A DNA stretch of 55,000 nt from Mesostigma viride (Eukaryota > Streptophyta > Mesostigmatophyceae > Mesostigmatales > Mesostigmataceae), in assembly GCA_009746045.1 (NCBI GenBank), contig RPFO01000106.1, forward strand, positions 1,177,211 to 1,232,210, read 5' to 3'. Position numbers and translations under genes: made by a program. Positions 1 to 11,260 of this stretch are shown here, one piece after another. The notes beneath the pieces are model-generated. The model was not told the DNA's origin and made no database searches. It saw only the letters and a program-made list of their open reading frames with translations. The first letter of the stretch is position 1. Every line of letters begins with the position of its first letter.

Positions 1-240
1 TTCGGAATATTGGCCCCGAGATTCGGTACGGCCCAGTAACTGGGCCGGTCATGTTTACGGGGGCGTGAACGGCTTCGGTTCAGGTTACGTTGGGGTATAC
101 GGGACGGGTCAGGTAGTGGTTACGGCGCCATAGCTGCCCCAATATTAGGCACTGGGGTGGTTACGGAGCCGTTATCGTTAACTGGATCGTAAACCGCGAC
201 ATAGCTGGCAGCTCAGCTTGTTCGTTATAATATTCCCGAA
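1..240. repeat. GTAAC/GTTAC-rich degenerate repeat (edge copy)
   Basis: The sequence repeats short GTTACGG and GTAAC words in both orientations. It resembles the longer array at 11980-12490, so the two may be dispersed copies of one degenerate satellite. No coding frame is supported. Confidence 0.5.
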
Positions 241-1270
241 AACGTTAGTGTTTTCGTTTTTTGAGTTTCGCTTTTAATTGTCCGGCATTGACGTGAATAA
301 ATATGGGGGTGCGAAATCCGTCTGTTTCTTGCTTCATGCAATGCATATCTTTGTCGTCAGATAATCAGCTCTTTAGGCTATGCCCGACCTTCCTATACTG
401 CCAGCCTGCGGCAATGAGCCAGCAGAAGATATGGCGTGCCCAAGATTCCGCGCGAAGGCCGCTAATGGTCTTCCGGATGTGCAGTAAGTGCGGTAAAAGC
501 TGCGAAAATTGCTTATAATGCCTGTAGGAAGCTCTTTGCGACAGTGTTTCCAAGCGAGTTCATTGTTCTTTTGACGCCAGATACAAAAGGCAAAGGGGGG
601 CATCGTTTTTATTAGTCGGCAGTGCGGTTTCGAGAAGTGATGAGTCGGGCAGACGACCTCGCCACGACACCCTCGGCCCAAGCTTCGCATATCCCGGCAG
701 CCATAAAGAAGCGCAGATTAAGCCAGGTGAGCGAGCCAGAGGGCCCAGAATCGTTGCTAACGCAAGGCAGCTTCTAAAAGGGTAGAAAGCTGGGTTGTTA
801 AGACTTTCTCAAGAGCATGGTGCAGTGGTTATTGCCACCTTGTCCAGAGATTTGCCCTTGTCTTTCTGATTTAAAGACTGTTTTAAAGAGGGATGGGAGA
901 ACGTTTCCAACGTTGTAGCTTATTCATACTGTGAAGAAAGAGCCTTTTCAGTTGCTGACAATGAGATGGAAACTGTCTCATGCAAATTAACCAGGCAATG
1001 CAAGTGATGCAAGGTGAGGCCATGCATGGCTGATATTGCCTTCATGCGTGAGTTGAGCAGGAGACTGGCTGGGTGTGTGGCTGGCTAGGTGAGCGGGGCG
1101 TGTATGGGGTGTTGCAATGGTGAGGGCATGCGAGGCGGGCACATGCCTGGCTGGTTTGGGTGTTGGGTAGTTAGGTGGTTCGTGATTGTGTTGTTGAGTG
1201 GTTAGGTGGTTAGGTGGTTGTATAGCTGGGTGATTGGTTGTTTGGTTGTTTGATTGCCCAGAGAGCCTTG
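241..1270. other. No supported gene
   Basis: Only short overlapping frames occur here, none with a recognisable motif or splice structure. From about 1050 the sequence grades into the G/T-rich simple-sequence array. Confidence 0.5.
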
Positions 1271-2290
1271 GGTGGGAGGCTTGGGCTATAGATGCTTCAA
1301 GGGATGCCTAGGCGTGGGTGGGTTCAATGGCAGGTGGGTGGCTGATAGGTGGATGCTTTGGTAAATGGCTGGCTGCGTAGGTGGGAGCACAGGCAGTTGG
1401 AGAGGGTGGGTGGCTGGCTGGCTGGTCATGGTGGGTGGATGAGTGCAAGGGCGGTCGGTTATTGGCAGATGCCCAGGTGGCTGGGTGATGATAGGCTTTG
1501 GGGACTTTGAAGTGGGTGGGTTGTTGGATGCATGAGTGAAACAACTGCACGTTTTTGAGGGTGGTGTGTTGGTGGTTGGTTGGTTAGGGATGTATGTGTG
1601 TGTGTGGGTTGGTGGGTGGGCCATTGGTGGCTGGTGGCTGGTGGATGTGTAGATGACTAGATGTGGGTGGGTGGGCGAAGGGACGGGTAGATGGACGGGT
1701 GGGCGCACAGATATGGATGCGTGGATGGGTTTATGGTTGGGACCGACTCACCTATCACGGGTGAAGGGCTGTGCAGGTTTGGGGTGAGGTAAGTGCCGGG
1801 GTGCTGGCTGAGAAAATGCATGTGTGGGTGGGTCAGTGGGTGGGTCAGTGGGTATAAGGGTGTGGGGGCAGTGAATGGTTGAGTGGGTAGGTGCGTGGGT
1901 GGGTCAACTGTGGGTGGCCGGACGGGTGCATATGGGGCCAGCTGGCTGGGTGTTTAGGTGGTTGGGTGGTTGGGTGGTTGGCTCATTGGATGGGGGAATG
2001 CCTGCTTATTACCTAGTTGGTGTGTGGGTTGCGCAGGTGCCTTGGTGGGTGGGTGGATGTCCAAGTGGGTTGGTAGGTGGTTGGGTGCCTAGGTGCACGC
2101 ATGGTTGTATAAGTTGGGTAAGCACGTGCGCGGCTGGCTTGGTGGGTGGGTCACTGGGTGGGAGGACAGGTGGCTGTCTGGGTGCACGGGCGCGCGAGTG
2201 TGTGAGCAGTTGTGTGGGTGGGTGGCCAGGTGGCTGCATGGGTGGGCGACTGCATGGGTGGCTTGGTGCGCACAAAGTGCAAGAGATGGA
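1271..2290 (+). repeat. Degenerate GGTGGGTGG minisatellite, copy 1
   Basis: About 1 kb is built from short degenerate words such as GGTGGGTGG, GGCTGG and GGTGCATGGG. The W/G/V-rich and H/P/T-rich translations in all frames are by-products of this composition. The array forms the first part of the duplicated block that recurs at 5178-7015. Confidence 0.85.
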
Positions 2291-3060
2291 GACATGGGAT
2301 ATGCCAATGCCATATCATGTGAGCATACGTGGATGCCAGGTGACATGTGCCAGCGTTGGGGTCACTGCACCTTGATATGCTCGCTCGGCATATTCTCGAC
2401 ATGTATTACTGTACACGCAGTGTATATCATGCATGGTGCGTGTTGGTAGCATTCAAATGGCTGTGTTAGTGATGTGGCATGTATTATTCACCTTTCCTTC
2501 CCATTTTGCAATGTGCCAAGTAGTTTAGAGGCACGGTGTCATGGGGTATACATATGGACATGCACTGCACATCACAGCTTTGTGGCATACTGGCAATGCC
2601 TACCTTACATGATGGATTCTGCTAGCAATGGTCACCACTCAGGCATTCACATGCACCAAGGTTTTGCACACTGTTTGTACTAGTCATTCTTGAGTTGCCT
2701 GCAAAGATTTAAATGATGCGCCCCAGCTTGGAGAATGTTTTGGTGGGTAATGTTGTTAAAATTGTGGGTAAAAAAGCAAAAAATGGTGACAATTGCTGGC
2801 AAATGTCACCATTTTGGGCTCTGCATGATCTGAATTTCTGCTCATGACTTGTTGAGACCTTGCTTCAGGTGCTGGCATGATGGCAATAAGTTTTGGTGGC
2901 ATTCTGACATTATTTGGGTTAAATATTGATTTTAAATGGCCATTAATGACAAATGCTAGCAAAATTTTGCTAGCATTTGTCACCAACTAGGGCTCCAAAT
3001 GGCGTAGAACTTTGTACAAGGTCAGAACAACTATTATTCATCACCACTGCAAAGTTACAG
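1387..3060 (+). repeat. Segmental duplication, copy 1
   Basis: This block matches 5178-7015 in the same orientation. Shared landmarks are the GCAGTTGGAGAGGGTGGGTGG start, the string ending GAGCATACGTGGATGCCAGG near 2325 and 6120, and the segment around 'gggctccaaatg' near 2990 and 6920. The copies are diverged. Copy 1 lacks two insertions that are present in copy 2 (6357-6412 and 6691-6850), so it serves as the unoccupied reference. Confidence 0.85.
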
Positions 3061-3308
3061 CATAATCTGAGATCAACTATTGTTTCTATGCAAGTGCAAG
3101 TGGTTTAGGTGGCCAGTTTTGGCCTTGGATCTGGAGTTAACTTAAGCAGGGAGTACCATGTAAACTTAACATTTTGACTCAACTACTCCACCACTAGCCA
3201 GACACATCCCGGGGACTGGTGGGATCCAATCCTAGGTCAATCGGACAATAAACTTGCCATGGGCCATAATTTATGTAAAAAAAAGGCCATTTCAAGGTGT
3301 TGTGTCCA

Positions 3309-3871
3309 TTGGCCATGTTTGTTGCCCATGTCAGTTAGCGCAGTTTAGGATGTGTTGTTTTGTTGTTTAGCTGGGTTGGCATAGGCCTTACATCTAACCC
3401 AGGGGAAACAGAGAAAATGCTTGTTAGGCATGTGAATGCTACCATCAGTGTTCACATAGTTGCCATGCACCAAGTGCATTGTCGTGTCTGCCTCATCATC
3501 TGCTGGTTCACCATGCGTTGATTTCTGACTTTCCCTTGTTCTAATGATGTGACAATACTTCAATGTGCTGAGCCAACCATGCTTGATGTAATTTACTGCA
3601 TGCAAGCTGCCATAATACCATGATCCTGTTGGATGATCCTACTTGGTTCCTTGTCCTCCATTGGCCATGTTTGTTGCCCATGTCAGTTAGGGCAGTTTAG
3701 GATGTGTTGTTTTGTTGTTTACCTTGGTTGGCATAGGCCTTACACTCTAACCCAGGGGAAACAAAGAAAATGCTTGTTAGGCATGTGAGTGCTACCATCA
3801 GTGTTCACATGGTTGCCATGCACCCAGTGCATTGTCGTGTCTGCCTCAGCATCTGCCGGTTCACCATGCGT
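3309..3871 (+). repeat. Tandem duplication of about 210 bp in a 350-bp frame
   Basis: Positions 3309-3520 recur at 3659-3871 with few differences. Both copies start at 'ccattggccatgtttgttgc' and run through 'caccatgcgttgattt'. No coding function is visible. Confidence 0.9.
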
Positions 3872-3939
3872 TGATTTATGCCTTGTTCCCCCGCTCCGCA
3901 TTCGTTGGCATTCCGTTTTGGCGTTGCCGTTGAATACAG

Positions 3940-5182
3940 GTGAGGGAATGCAAAGAACCGCTTGACTTCTCTGCAGCATCAGCAAAGTATGATGTACATG
4001 GCAACCCATGGAAGCGTGCGGCGGGGGCAAAATATATGCTACAGGAATTGAGAAAATGGCATCAACAAAATCGCACGCTGTGGAAGAGCCTTAAAGTGGT
4101 AAAACAACGCCACAATGGAGGTGTGACCAGTCGGCTTCAGGGAAGAGTAGCGGTGAGTCACTCTCTTATTTTAGTTGGCGGCAATTCATTGCTGTGATGC
4201 AGGCTGCCATGCCAGCAGTCTTCCCTAATGTGTATGGTAGGAGTACAAGACTAAGGCAGTTATGTTGCTGGCCTCTGCACTGACCCTCCCGCTACATTGT
4301 TGGTAATGTTGCTTGGTTGGCTTTCCTTTGACGTGCATATCGTCCAATTCTGTGATGCAGATTGAACGCCTAAGCAGCCACATCTATATCTGGAGCAAGG
4401 CATGAGCAGCAGAAAAGAGAGAGGAAGAGAGGGAAAGAGAGGCTGCGGAGAAGCGCGAGGAACAGCTAAGATGCAAGAGGCAACGGGTGGAGGAACATGG
4501 CAACGAAGCCAGCGGTAGTGGGAGCTGCGAGCGAGCACGTCAACTGCGGTGGATGCACACGTGGGGGAGGCACATGCGGGGCAAGCATGTGTAGGCCTGC
4601 AAATCGTGCCAGGGCCCACCGTGATTGCAATTGCCGAGTTCCTGCTGAAGCGAGCACTGGCCTCCTTTCCGCAGTTGGCAGCCAAGGACGCGACAATCAC
4701 GCTTGTGGAGAGTTTGTGTAAGGAAGAACCTGGACTCGGCATCGGGCAGTCCAGCGGTGGACCTGCTGAACAACACAGCCTGTGCCCTTGCGAATGCCGC
4801 GCTGCAGTTGGTCTCCAACTCCGTCCATCCATGTTGATGGCAAGGTTAGTTGTGCCACATTTTCTTCCTGTTTTGGGTATGACGCATCAATAATTGCCCC
4901 TTGTATGTACGGGTGCGGTCGATTGACCTCCCTCCAGCAACATTGCAACATCCGTTACTGACGTCCACTGCGGCGGATGCGTTCCTCCAGCATGTTAGTT
5001 GCCTTGTGAGCTGTAATTGTGCAGGGTGTCGTCAGTACATCCGATGAGAAGGATAACAAGGAGCTCAAGTGTCACTGGTGTTGCCTGGTTGATGGCGCGC
5101 GTAATATCCATGGGCATCAGCATATGGTCCCAAACACACTCAAACGGCTGGCCGAGTCGCTGGGAGAGGCAGTCCACATGCA
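3940..5182 (+). pseudogene. Candidate multi-exon gene, unrecognised and probably decayed
   Basis: Three stretches look like exons. The first (3940-4153) encodes a basic, tryptophan-containing peptide (motifs NPWKRAAGAKY and LRKWHQQNRTLWKSLK) and ends at a GTGAGT donor. The second (about 4362-4850) contains an E/R/K-rich coiled-coil frame, then a hydrophobic helical frame (AEFLLKRALASFPQLAAKD) and a frame with VDLLNNTACALANAALQL. Those frames differ and contain stops, which suggests frameshifts. The third (5018-5182) follows a CAG acceptor, encodes a CxxC plus HxHxH cluster (CHWCCLVDGARNIHGHQHM), and runs into a G-rich array beginning with a GTGGGT donor-like word. I do not recognise the family, and the exon joins are inferred. 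Confidence 0.35.
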
Positions 5183-6356
5183 GTTGGAGAGGGTGGGTGG
5201 GTGGGGTGGCGGGAGGGAGGGAGGGAGGGAGGGAGGGAGGGAGGGAGGGAGGGAGGGAGGGAGGGAGGGTGGGTGGGTGGTTATGGTGGGTGGATGGGTG
5301 CAAGGGTGGTTGCTTATAAGTGAATCGCCAGGTGGCTGGGGGATCGACGGGGTTTGGGAACTCCTAGGTGGGTGCATTGTTGGATGCCTGAGTGAAACTG
5401 TTGCATGGGCTGGAGGATTTGCACCGTTGGTTTGTGGCGGGTGGATGTGTAGCTGTGATTAGAAGTGGGTGGGGTGAGCGATGGGGAAGGTAGATGGGTG
5501 GGTGGGTGCACGGATATGGGTGGGTGGGTGGTTTTGTAGTTGGGATCGACTCACCTAGCGCGGGTGGAGGGCTGTGCATGTTAGGGGTGAGATGGGTGGG
5601 TGACTGGCTGAGAGGATGTGGATGTGTGAGGGTGAGTGGGTGCAGGTCGGTGGGTATAAGGGTATGGGGGGAAAGAGTGGTCGAGTGGAAGGGGCGTGGG
5701 TGGGTCAGGGGTGGGCGGCCTGGTGGGCACACATGGGGCCAGCTGGCTGGGTGGTTAGGTGGCTGCGTGGTTTTAGTAATGGGTGCCTGGATAAAAGGAT
5801 GGGTGAATGCCTCCTTATTGCCTAGGTGGGTAGATTGCATATGTGGCTAGCTGGGTGGGTGGATGTCCCAGTGGGTGGGTATGTGGCTGGGTGCCTGGGT
5901 GCACGAGTGGTTAGATAGGTTGGTTTAGTAGGTGCGTGGCTGGCTGGCTGGGTCACCGGGTGGGTGGACCAGTGGGTGGCTGGGTACTCAGGTGCGCAAG
6001 TGTATGAGTACTTGTGTGGGTGGGCCAGGTGGATGCATGGGTGGGTGACTGCATGGGTGACTCGGTACGCACAAAGGGCAACGGATATAGACATGGGGAT
6101 ATGCCAATGCCTTGGGGTGAGCATACGTGGATGCCAGGTGACATGTGCCAGCCTGTCGCAGTTATACTATACCTTGGCGTTTGCTTGGCGTGTCGTTGCC
6201 AATAATTTCACACAGGATGTACATGGTACGTGTTGGTAGCAATCACATGGCTGTGTTAGTGAGTGATGTTGCATGTATTGTTCAGCTTTCTTTCCCATTT
6301 TGCAATGTGCCAAGGTTCTTAAGTAGTTTAGAAGTATGGTGTCATGGGGTATACAT

Positions 6357-6412
6357 CAAGGAGACAACCAGCGCAGGCCAGAAATCGGGAGAATCCGGAC
6401 CATGGTAGCTCA
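6357..6412 (+). mobile_element. Short dispersed 'GAGACAACCAGC' fragment
   Basis: Copy 1 of the duplication reads straight through this point, while copy 2 has about 56 extra bases (CAAGGAGACAACCAGC to GGTAGCTC). The same stretch occurs near 14016-14072, inverted at 30310-30365, and as a partial inverted match near 32785-32812. It looks like part of a short dispersed element. ACAT occurs at both junctions as a possible short target duplication. Confidence 0.5.
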
Positions 6413-6683
6413 CATGCATGTGCACTGCACATCACACATTTGTGGCATACTCGCAATGTCTACCTTACATCTTGCATTCTGTTAGGAACAGTCGCCACTC
6501 AGGCATTCACATGCACCAGGGTTTCGCTCACTGTTTGTGCTGTAGTCATCGTTAAATCAAAAATCTTTACAAAGCCTGGCAATTGTCATAATGTTGGGCT
6601 CCTTATGACATGAGATTTTGCACACGAAGTTTTGCGACCATGCTTCAGATGCTTGCATGATGACGACCAGTTTTGGTTGTAAT

Positions 6684-6857
6684 ATGACATGGTGGTGCAG
6701 GTGCCCTGGTGCACCTAGAGCAGGGGTAGCTTACATTCCCACCCTTGCATGAAGTAGCATAGAATGTATTAAAAGCCATATGCCCCTTCTCAGGGATATG
6801 TGCTACATTTACTCCCAACGGAGTGATGTTGATAACTAATTAATTAATTAATGACAT
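6684..6857 (+). mobile_element. 3'-end retro-element insertion with 7-bp target duplication (family 3)
   Basis: The 160-bp insert (6691-6850) is flanked by ATGACAT at 6684-6690 and 6851-6857 and is absent from the paralogous site near 2905-2920. It ends with the family-3 signature: CCATATGCCCCTTCTC, then a small ACTCC-CAAC-GGAGT hairpin, then a (TAAT)n tail. Target duplication plus a 3' simple-repeat tail is the normal outcome of target-primed reverse transcription. No coding capacity remains, so it is a 5'-truncated LINE end or a SINE-like derivative. Confidence 0.8.
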
Positions 6858-7348
6858 CATATTAATTTTTAAAATCATTATTGATAGCAACACTACCTTG
6901 TTAGCATTTGTTACCATTCAGGGCTCCAAATGCCCTGAGGCGTTGTACAAGGTCTGAACAACCGTAATTCATTGTGGCTGTTAAGTTCCAGCTTCGTCGG
7001 GCATAATTCGTCTAACTATCTAAGTGCAAACGTTGTTTGGAAGGGACTCATTTTGGCCTTAATTAAGGATCTGGAGCAGGAGCACGTATTCCATGGACTG
7101 ATGGGGGTGGGTGCATTAGAACTAAGCCGCGAAGACTAGCTGATCTCACTCTAATCTTATATACAAAGTTGTCTCCTTGATAATATACAAAGTTGTCTCT
7201 CTACAAAATCCTAACTACTCTACTCAGTCACGCACCCCTTCCTCCTGGCGTGGGGGAGGGGGGGCTCTTACATCGCCATGCGTCCAGGCATGATTTGTCT
7301 CGCTTCATGTACCATGATTGCCTTTAATTTGACCATTAATTAATTAAT

Positions 7349-7720
7349 TAATTAAGAACATCCATCCATCCATCCATCCATCCATCCATCCATCCATCCA
7401 TCCCTCCCTCCCTCCCTCCCTCCTCCCTCCCTCCCTCCCTCCTCCCTCCCTCCCTCCCTCCCTCCCTCCCTCCTCCCTCCCTCCCTCCCTCCCTCCTCCC
7501 TCCCTCCCTCCCTCCCTCCCTCCCTCCCTCCCTCCCTCCCTCCCTCCCTCCCTCCCTCCCTCCCTCCCTCCCTCCCTCCCTCCCTCCCTCCCTCCCTCCC
7601 TCCCTCCCTCCCTCCCTCCCTCCCTCCCTCCCTCCCTCCCTCCCTCCCTCCCTCCCTCCCTCCCTCCCTCCCTCCCTCCCTCCCTCCCTCCCTCCCTCCC
7701 TCCCTCCCTCCCTCCCTCCA
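7349..7720 (+). repeat. CATC/CCTC tetranucleotide microsatellite
   Basis: A CATC run (7349-7402) passes into a nearly pure (CTCC)n run of more than 300 bp, and a short CATC remnant closes it near 7718-7724. Interruptions are confined to the first 100 bp. The long G/R/E translations on the minus strand are artefacts of the repeat. Confidence 0.97.
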
Positions 7721-7727
7721 TCCATGA

Positions 7728-8404
7728 TGAAATTTGGTCGGGTAAATTGCAATAGACTCGCCTTTTGATGACGAACACGCCGATCTAATTTTTGGCAGCC
7801 ATCGCCCAGGGTTTCTTAAGTTATCGCCAGCGGCCTGCCCAGCAGATCTCGCTATTTTTCTGCACATTATGGCGGCACCACGCACGTGATCAGTGTGCCT
7901 GCGCCCCCTGCCCTCGTCTAGGTGCTATTAAACGTAGCTATGGAGGTCCCCGCATCGTCTTCAGCTCTTGCCGCCGATTCTATTGATGCCCAGATTGCTG
8001 CAAACAAAATCGCCCACGACATTGTCGTCGCCAAGAACGCCGCTAACAAGCGATCCAAGACTTCGGAAGCAACTTCGGAAGCAACTCCGATAGCTGCTGA
8101 AACCTCCTTGCCGGACGCCATTTCTTCCTCATTCTACATGCCAGGCCAGCGTTTGAGCCTGGCAGACATCGATACCTTCCTCGCCTACAATGACGCCGCT
8201 GTGACAAGCGTGCTGAAGCTCCGCAACGACAACGACGCCCCGATTCGCCACCCTAAGAGCGGCCAGGTTATGGAGGCTGCTTCGGATGAATGGCCTCATT
8301 GGGATGAGCGCCAGCGTCGGCTTGCCTGTCTTATTTCGTGCTGCCCTGAACTTGTCGAGCTGCCGGCGACGACCATCGCCATCTTGTGTAAGTTAGGGTC
8401 TTAG
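7728..8404 (+). CDS. ORF of about 155 codons, possible LINE ORF1 N-terminal region
   Basis: From ATG at 7940 the frame reads an Ala/Ser-rich segment, then motifs PGQRLSLADIDTFLAYND, HPKSGQ and WPHWDERQRRLACL, and stops at 8404. A GTAAGT donor-like sequence at 8390 would allow splicing instead. The leader at 7730-7800 resembles the leader of the ORF1 fragment near 23560 (both contain a 'gacg...acgctgatctaatttt'-like string), which suggests the 5' end of a LINE. The protein family is not recognised. A host first exon is the alternative. Confidence 0.35.
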
Positions 8405-8424
8405 GGGCAGTGCAGCTTGTCTGG

Positions 8425-8525
8425 ACGATGATTACTCTGATGATTACTCTGATGATTACTCTGATGATTACGCATGATTACGCATGATTACGCATGATTA
8501 CGCATGATTACGCATGATTACACCG
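8425..8525 (+). repeat. GATTACTCT and GATTACGCAT short tandem repeats
   Basis: Three copies of a GATTACTCT-type unit are followed by five copies of a 10-bp GCATGATTAC unit. They sit immediately before the 152-bp palindromic satellite. Confidence 0.9.
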
Positions 8526-8969
8526 GTATTACATAGGAAGGAGTGACTATGTACTCCACCCTATGTACTCCAAGAGTACATAGGGTGGCACACTATGTAC
8601 TCCAAGAGTACATAGTGTGGAGTACATATGATCCGGGATTTCCGAATAGGGGACTGCCGACGCGGTGAGACACGCCCGTATTACATAGGAAGGAGTGACT
8701 ATGTACTCCACACTATGTACTCCAAGAGTACATAGGGTGGCACACTATGTACTCCAAGAGTACATAGTGTGGAGTACATATGATCCGGGATTTCCGAATA
8801 GGGGACTGCCGACGCGGTGAGACACGCCCGTATTACATAGGAAGGAGTGACTACCTATGTAATCCACACTATGTACTCCAAGAGTACATAGGGTGGCACA
8901 CTATGTACTCCAAGAGTACATAGTGTGGAGTACATATGATCCGGGATTTCCGAATAGGGGACTGCCGAA
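8526..8969 (+). repeat. 152-bp tandem satellite of nested palindromes, three units
   Basis: Units start at 8526, 8678 and 8830; the last is truncated. Each contains two hairpins of the form CTATGTACTC-CAA-GAGTACATAG. The second arm extends so that the outer words GTACTCCACACTATGTACTC and its complement can pair across the unit. Units end with 'tccgaataggggactgcc'. No ORF is present, and the hairpins are too regular to be chance. Confidence 0.93.
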
Positions 8970-9985
8970 CTCGAGGCCCCCAGAGTACTAACTAGGCTGA
9001 CTACTATGTACTCGAGTCACGACGCAGTGAGATACGCCAAGCCGCCCGAAGCAGATCTCTGCATGCGCCACGTGTAACGAGGGTTCTGCTTGCGAATTCG
9101 AATTGCGATGAGCCGTTGCAGACGCGCCGCCTAGATGTTTGAATTTCATCAACGAGCCTTGAACGAGCTGGTAAAGTTTGCCTGCCCTTGCATCACCTTG
9201 CGCTGGCTATGCCGATTGCAGTCCAGCCGACTGATAGTGGTGCAAGAATAAGCGCCCCCCTAAACCCGCATGCTCACGATGCTTGAAGAAAAAAAAGCAA
9301 AAGGCGCACTAGGATGCATGACAAGCCCTTTTGGAGCCCCAGTTTAGCATGATTCGGTCATCCGTTTCCAGCCATCGGCAACGCCAACTCCGATACAGCT
9401 TACTATGGCGTAGTCGGTAGCCAGCTACACCGCTTTTCTTGCCTTTGTTACTACATGCAAACTTCAATTCGTTACATCGTGCGCCTGCGGCATATTTAAG
9501 AAAGCGGCTGCAAGCGCACCTTGCTGAGCCAGGTACACAATGTCTTCAGTCAGCGACCGCGTATGCATGCCACGTTTAGTCGCATCGAGTCGCGTAGACA
9601 ATGCGTTCCGGATTAAATTGTTCACCGTTCAATTGCTCAGCGCTGCCTGAATGCAGCGCGCTTTATTACTGATTCTGTCCTCTTTGCATGCATTGCAGTG
9701 GTTTGTATGTTATTTTCACGTTGTCCATCTTTCCACTCGCTTTCATTGTTTACCAGATACCAAAAGTCTCCCACGAGGTAGGCGACACTTCAATCTCGCT
9801 TATTTTACACCTGGCACACCTGGGCTTCTCTGTATGTGCCGATGCCCATCGTAAGTTGTTGAACGTTTTTTGCCCTCCATGGTTTCCAATTTTACTAGGA
9901 GTTCTTAGGAGCTCTCTCTCCATTGACTTCTCTGTCTCTTTTGCTTTGGCCATGCCATGTTAGGGTAATGTCTTCCTTGCTGCCA
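8970..9985. other. No supported gene
   Basis: Non-repetitive sequence with only short frames. A partial echo of the satellite (CTATGTACTCGAG) lies at about 9004-9016. Confidence 0.5.
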
Positions 9986-9989
9986 TGCT

Positions 9990-11260
9990 AGCGGGCCCAC
10001 GTGCTTGTTCCTTGTCAAAGTAGGGAGGCTCGCGGGGTAGGTGGCTGGTCATGCTTGTACCTTATCAAGGGAGGGGCCCACGTAGGGTAGGTGGGTGGGC
10101 ATGCGTGTACCTTGTCAAGGGAGGGATTCACGTATGGTAGGTGGGTGCACGAGCTTGGTCCTTGTCAAGAGGCACATACGTAGGGTAGGTGAGTGCACGT
10201 GCTTGTTACTGGTCAGGGGAGGCATGGATGTGGGGTAGGCATGTGCACGTGCTTATTCCTTGTCAAGGGAGGGACGCACGTAGTGTAGGTGAGTTCATGT
10301 GCTTGTTCCTTGTCAAAGGAGGGGTGCACACAGGGTGGGTGGGTGCACGTGCTCGTTCCTTGTCAAGGGAGGCATGCATGTGGGGTAGGCATGTGCACGT
10401 GCTTGTTTCATGTCAAGGGAGGGATGCAGGTAGGGTAGGTGGGTGGGCTTGCTTGTTCCTTGTCAAGGGAGGGATGCACGTACGGTAGATGAGTGCACAT
10501 GCTTGTTCCTTGTCAAAGGAGGGGGGCATGTGGAGTAGGAATGTGCACATGGTTGTTCCATGTCAAGGGAGGGATGCAGGTAGGGTAGGTGGGTGGGCAT
10601 GCTTGTACCTTATCAAGGGAGGGGCGGACATCGGGTAGGTGGGTGCACGTGCTTGGTCCTTGCCAAGGGAGGGATTCACGTACGGTAGGTGAGTGCACAT
10701 GCGTGTTCCTTGTCGAAGGAGGGGGGCACTTAGGGTAGGTGGGTGCACGTGCTTGTTGCTTGTCAAGAGGCACGTACATAGGGTTGGTGGGTGCACGTGC
10801 TTGTTCCATGTCACAGGAGGGATGCACGTAGGGTAGGTGGGTGCACGTGCTTGTTACTGGTCAGGGGAGGCATGGATGTGGGGTAGGCATGTGCACGTGC
10901 CTATTCCTTGTCAAGGGAGGGACGCGCGTAGTGTAGGTGAGTTCATGTGCTTGGTCCTTGTCAAAGGAGGGGTGCACACAGGGTGGGTGGGTGCACGTGC
11001 TCGTTCGATTCTTGTCAAGGGAGGCATGCATGTGGGGTAGGCATGTGCACGTGCTTGTTCCTTGTCAAAGGAGGGCTGCACATAGGGTAGGTGGGTGCAC
11101 GTGCCCGTTCGATTCTTGTCAAGGGAGGCATGCATGTGGGGTGGGGCATGTGCACGTGCTTGTTCCTTGTCAAGGGAGGGACACAACAGGGTATGTGGGT
11201 GGTTTTGCTGGTTCCTTGCCATGGGAGGGACGTAATAGGTTAGGTGGGTGCACGCATCAT
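9990..11260 (+). repeat. 50-bp minisatellite with higher-order structure
   Basis: About 25 units follow the pattern GTGCTTGTTCCTTGTCAAGG, then GAGGGATGCACGTAGGGTAG, then GTGGGTGCAC. A distinctive variant unit (TTACTGGTCAGGGGAGGCAT) occurs near 10205 and again near 10855, with matching neighbours. This indicates that a block of about 650 bp (13 units) was duplicated. Confidence 0.9.

Larger units (their letters stand above)
5178..7015 (+). repeat. Segmental duplication, copy 2
   Basis: Diverged direct repeat of 1387-3060. It includes the G-rich array (5178-6060) with an internal (GGGA)n tract at 5214-5268. It carries two insertions absent from copy 1: a fragment of about 56 bp at 6357-6412, and a 160-bp tailed retro-element at 6691-6850 with a target-site duplication. 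Confidence 0.85.

Noticed and set aside
5195-5275. CRISPR-like or regulatory repeat array in the G-rich tracts
   Set aside because: No spacer-repeat alternation; simple tandem sequence in a eukaryotic context.
7344-7885. GGRE-repeat frames
   Set aside because: Artefact of the CCTC microsatellite.
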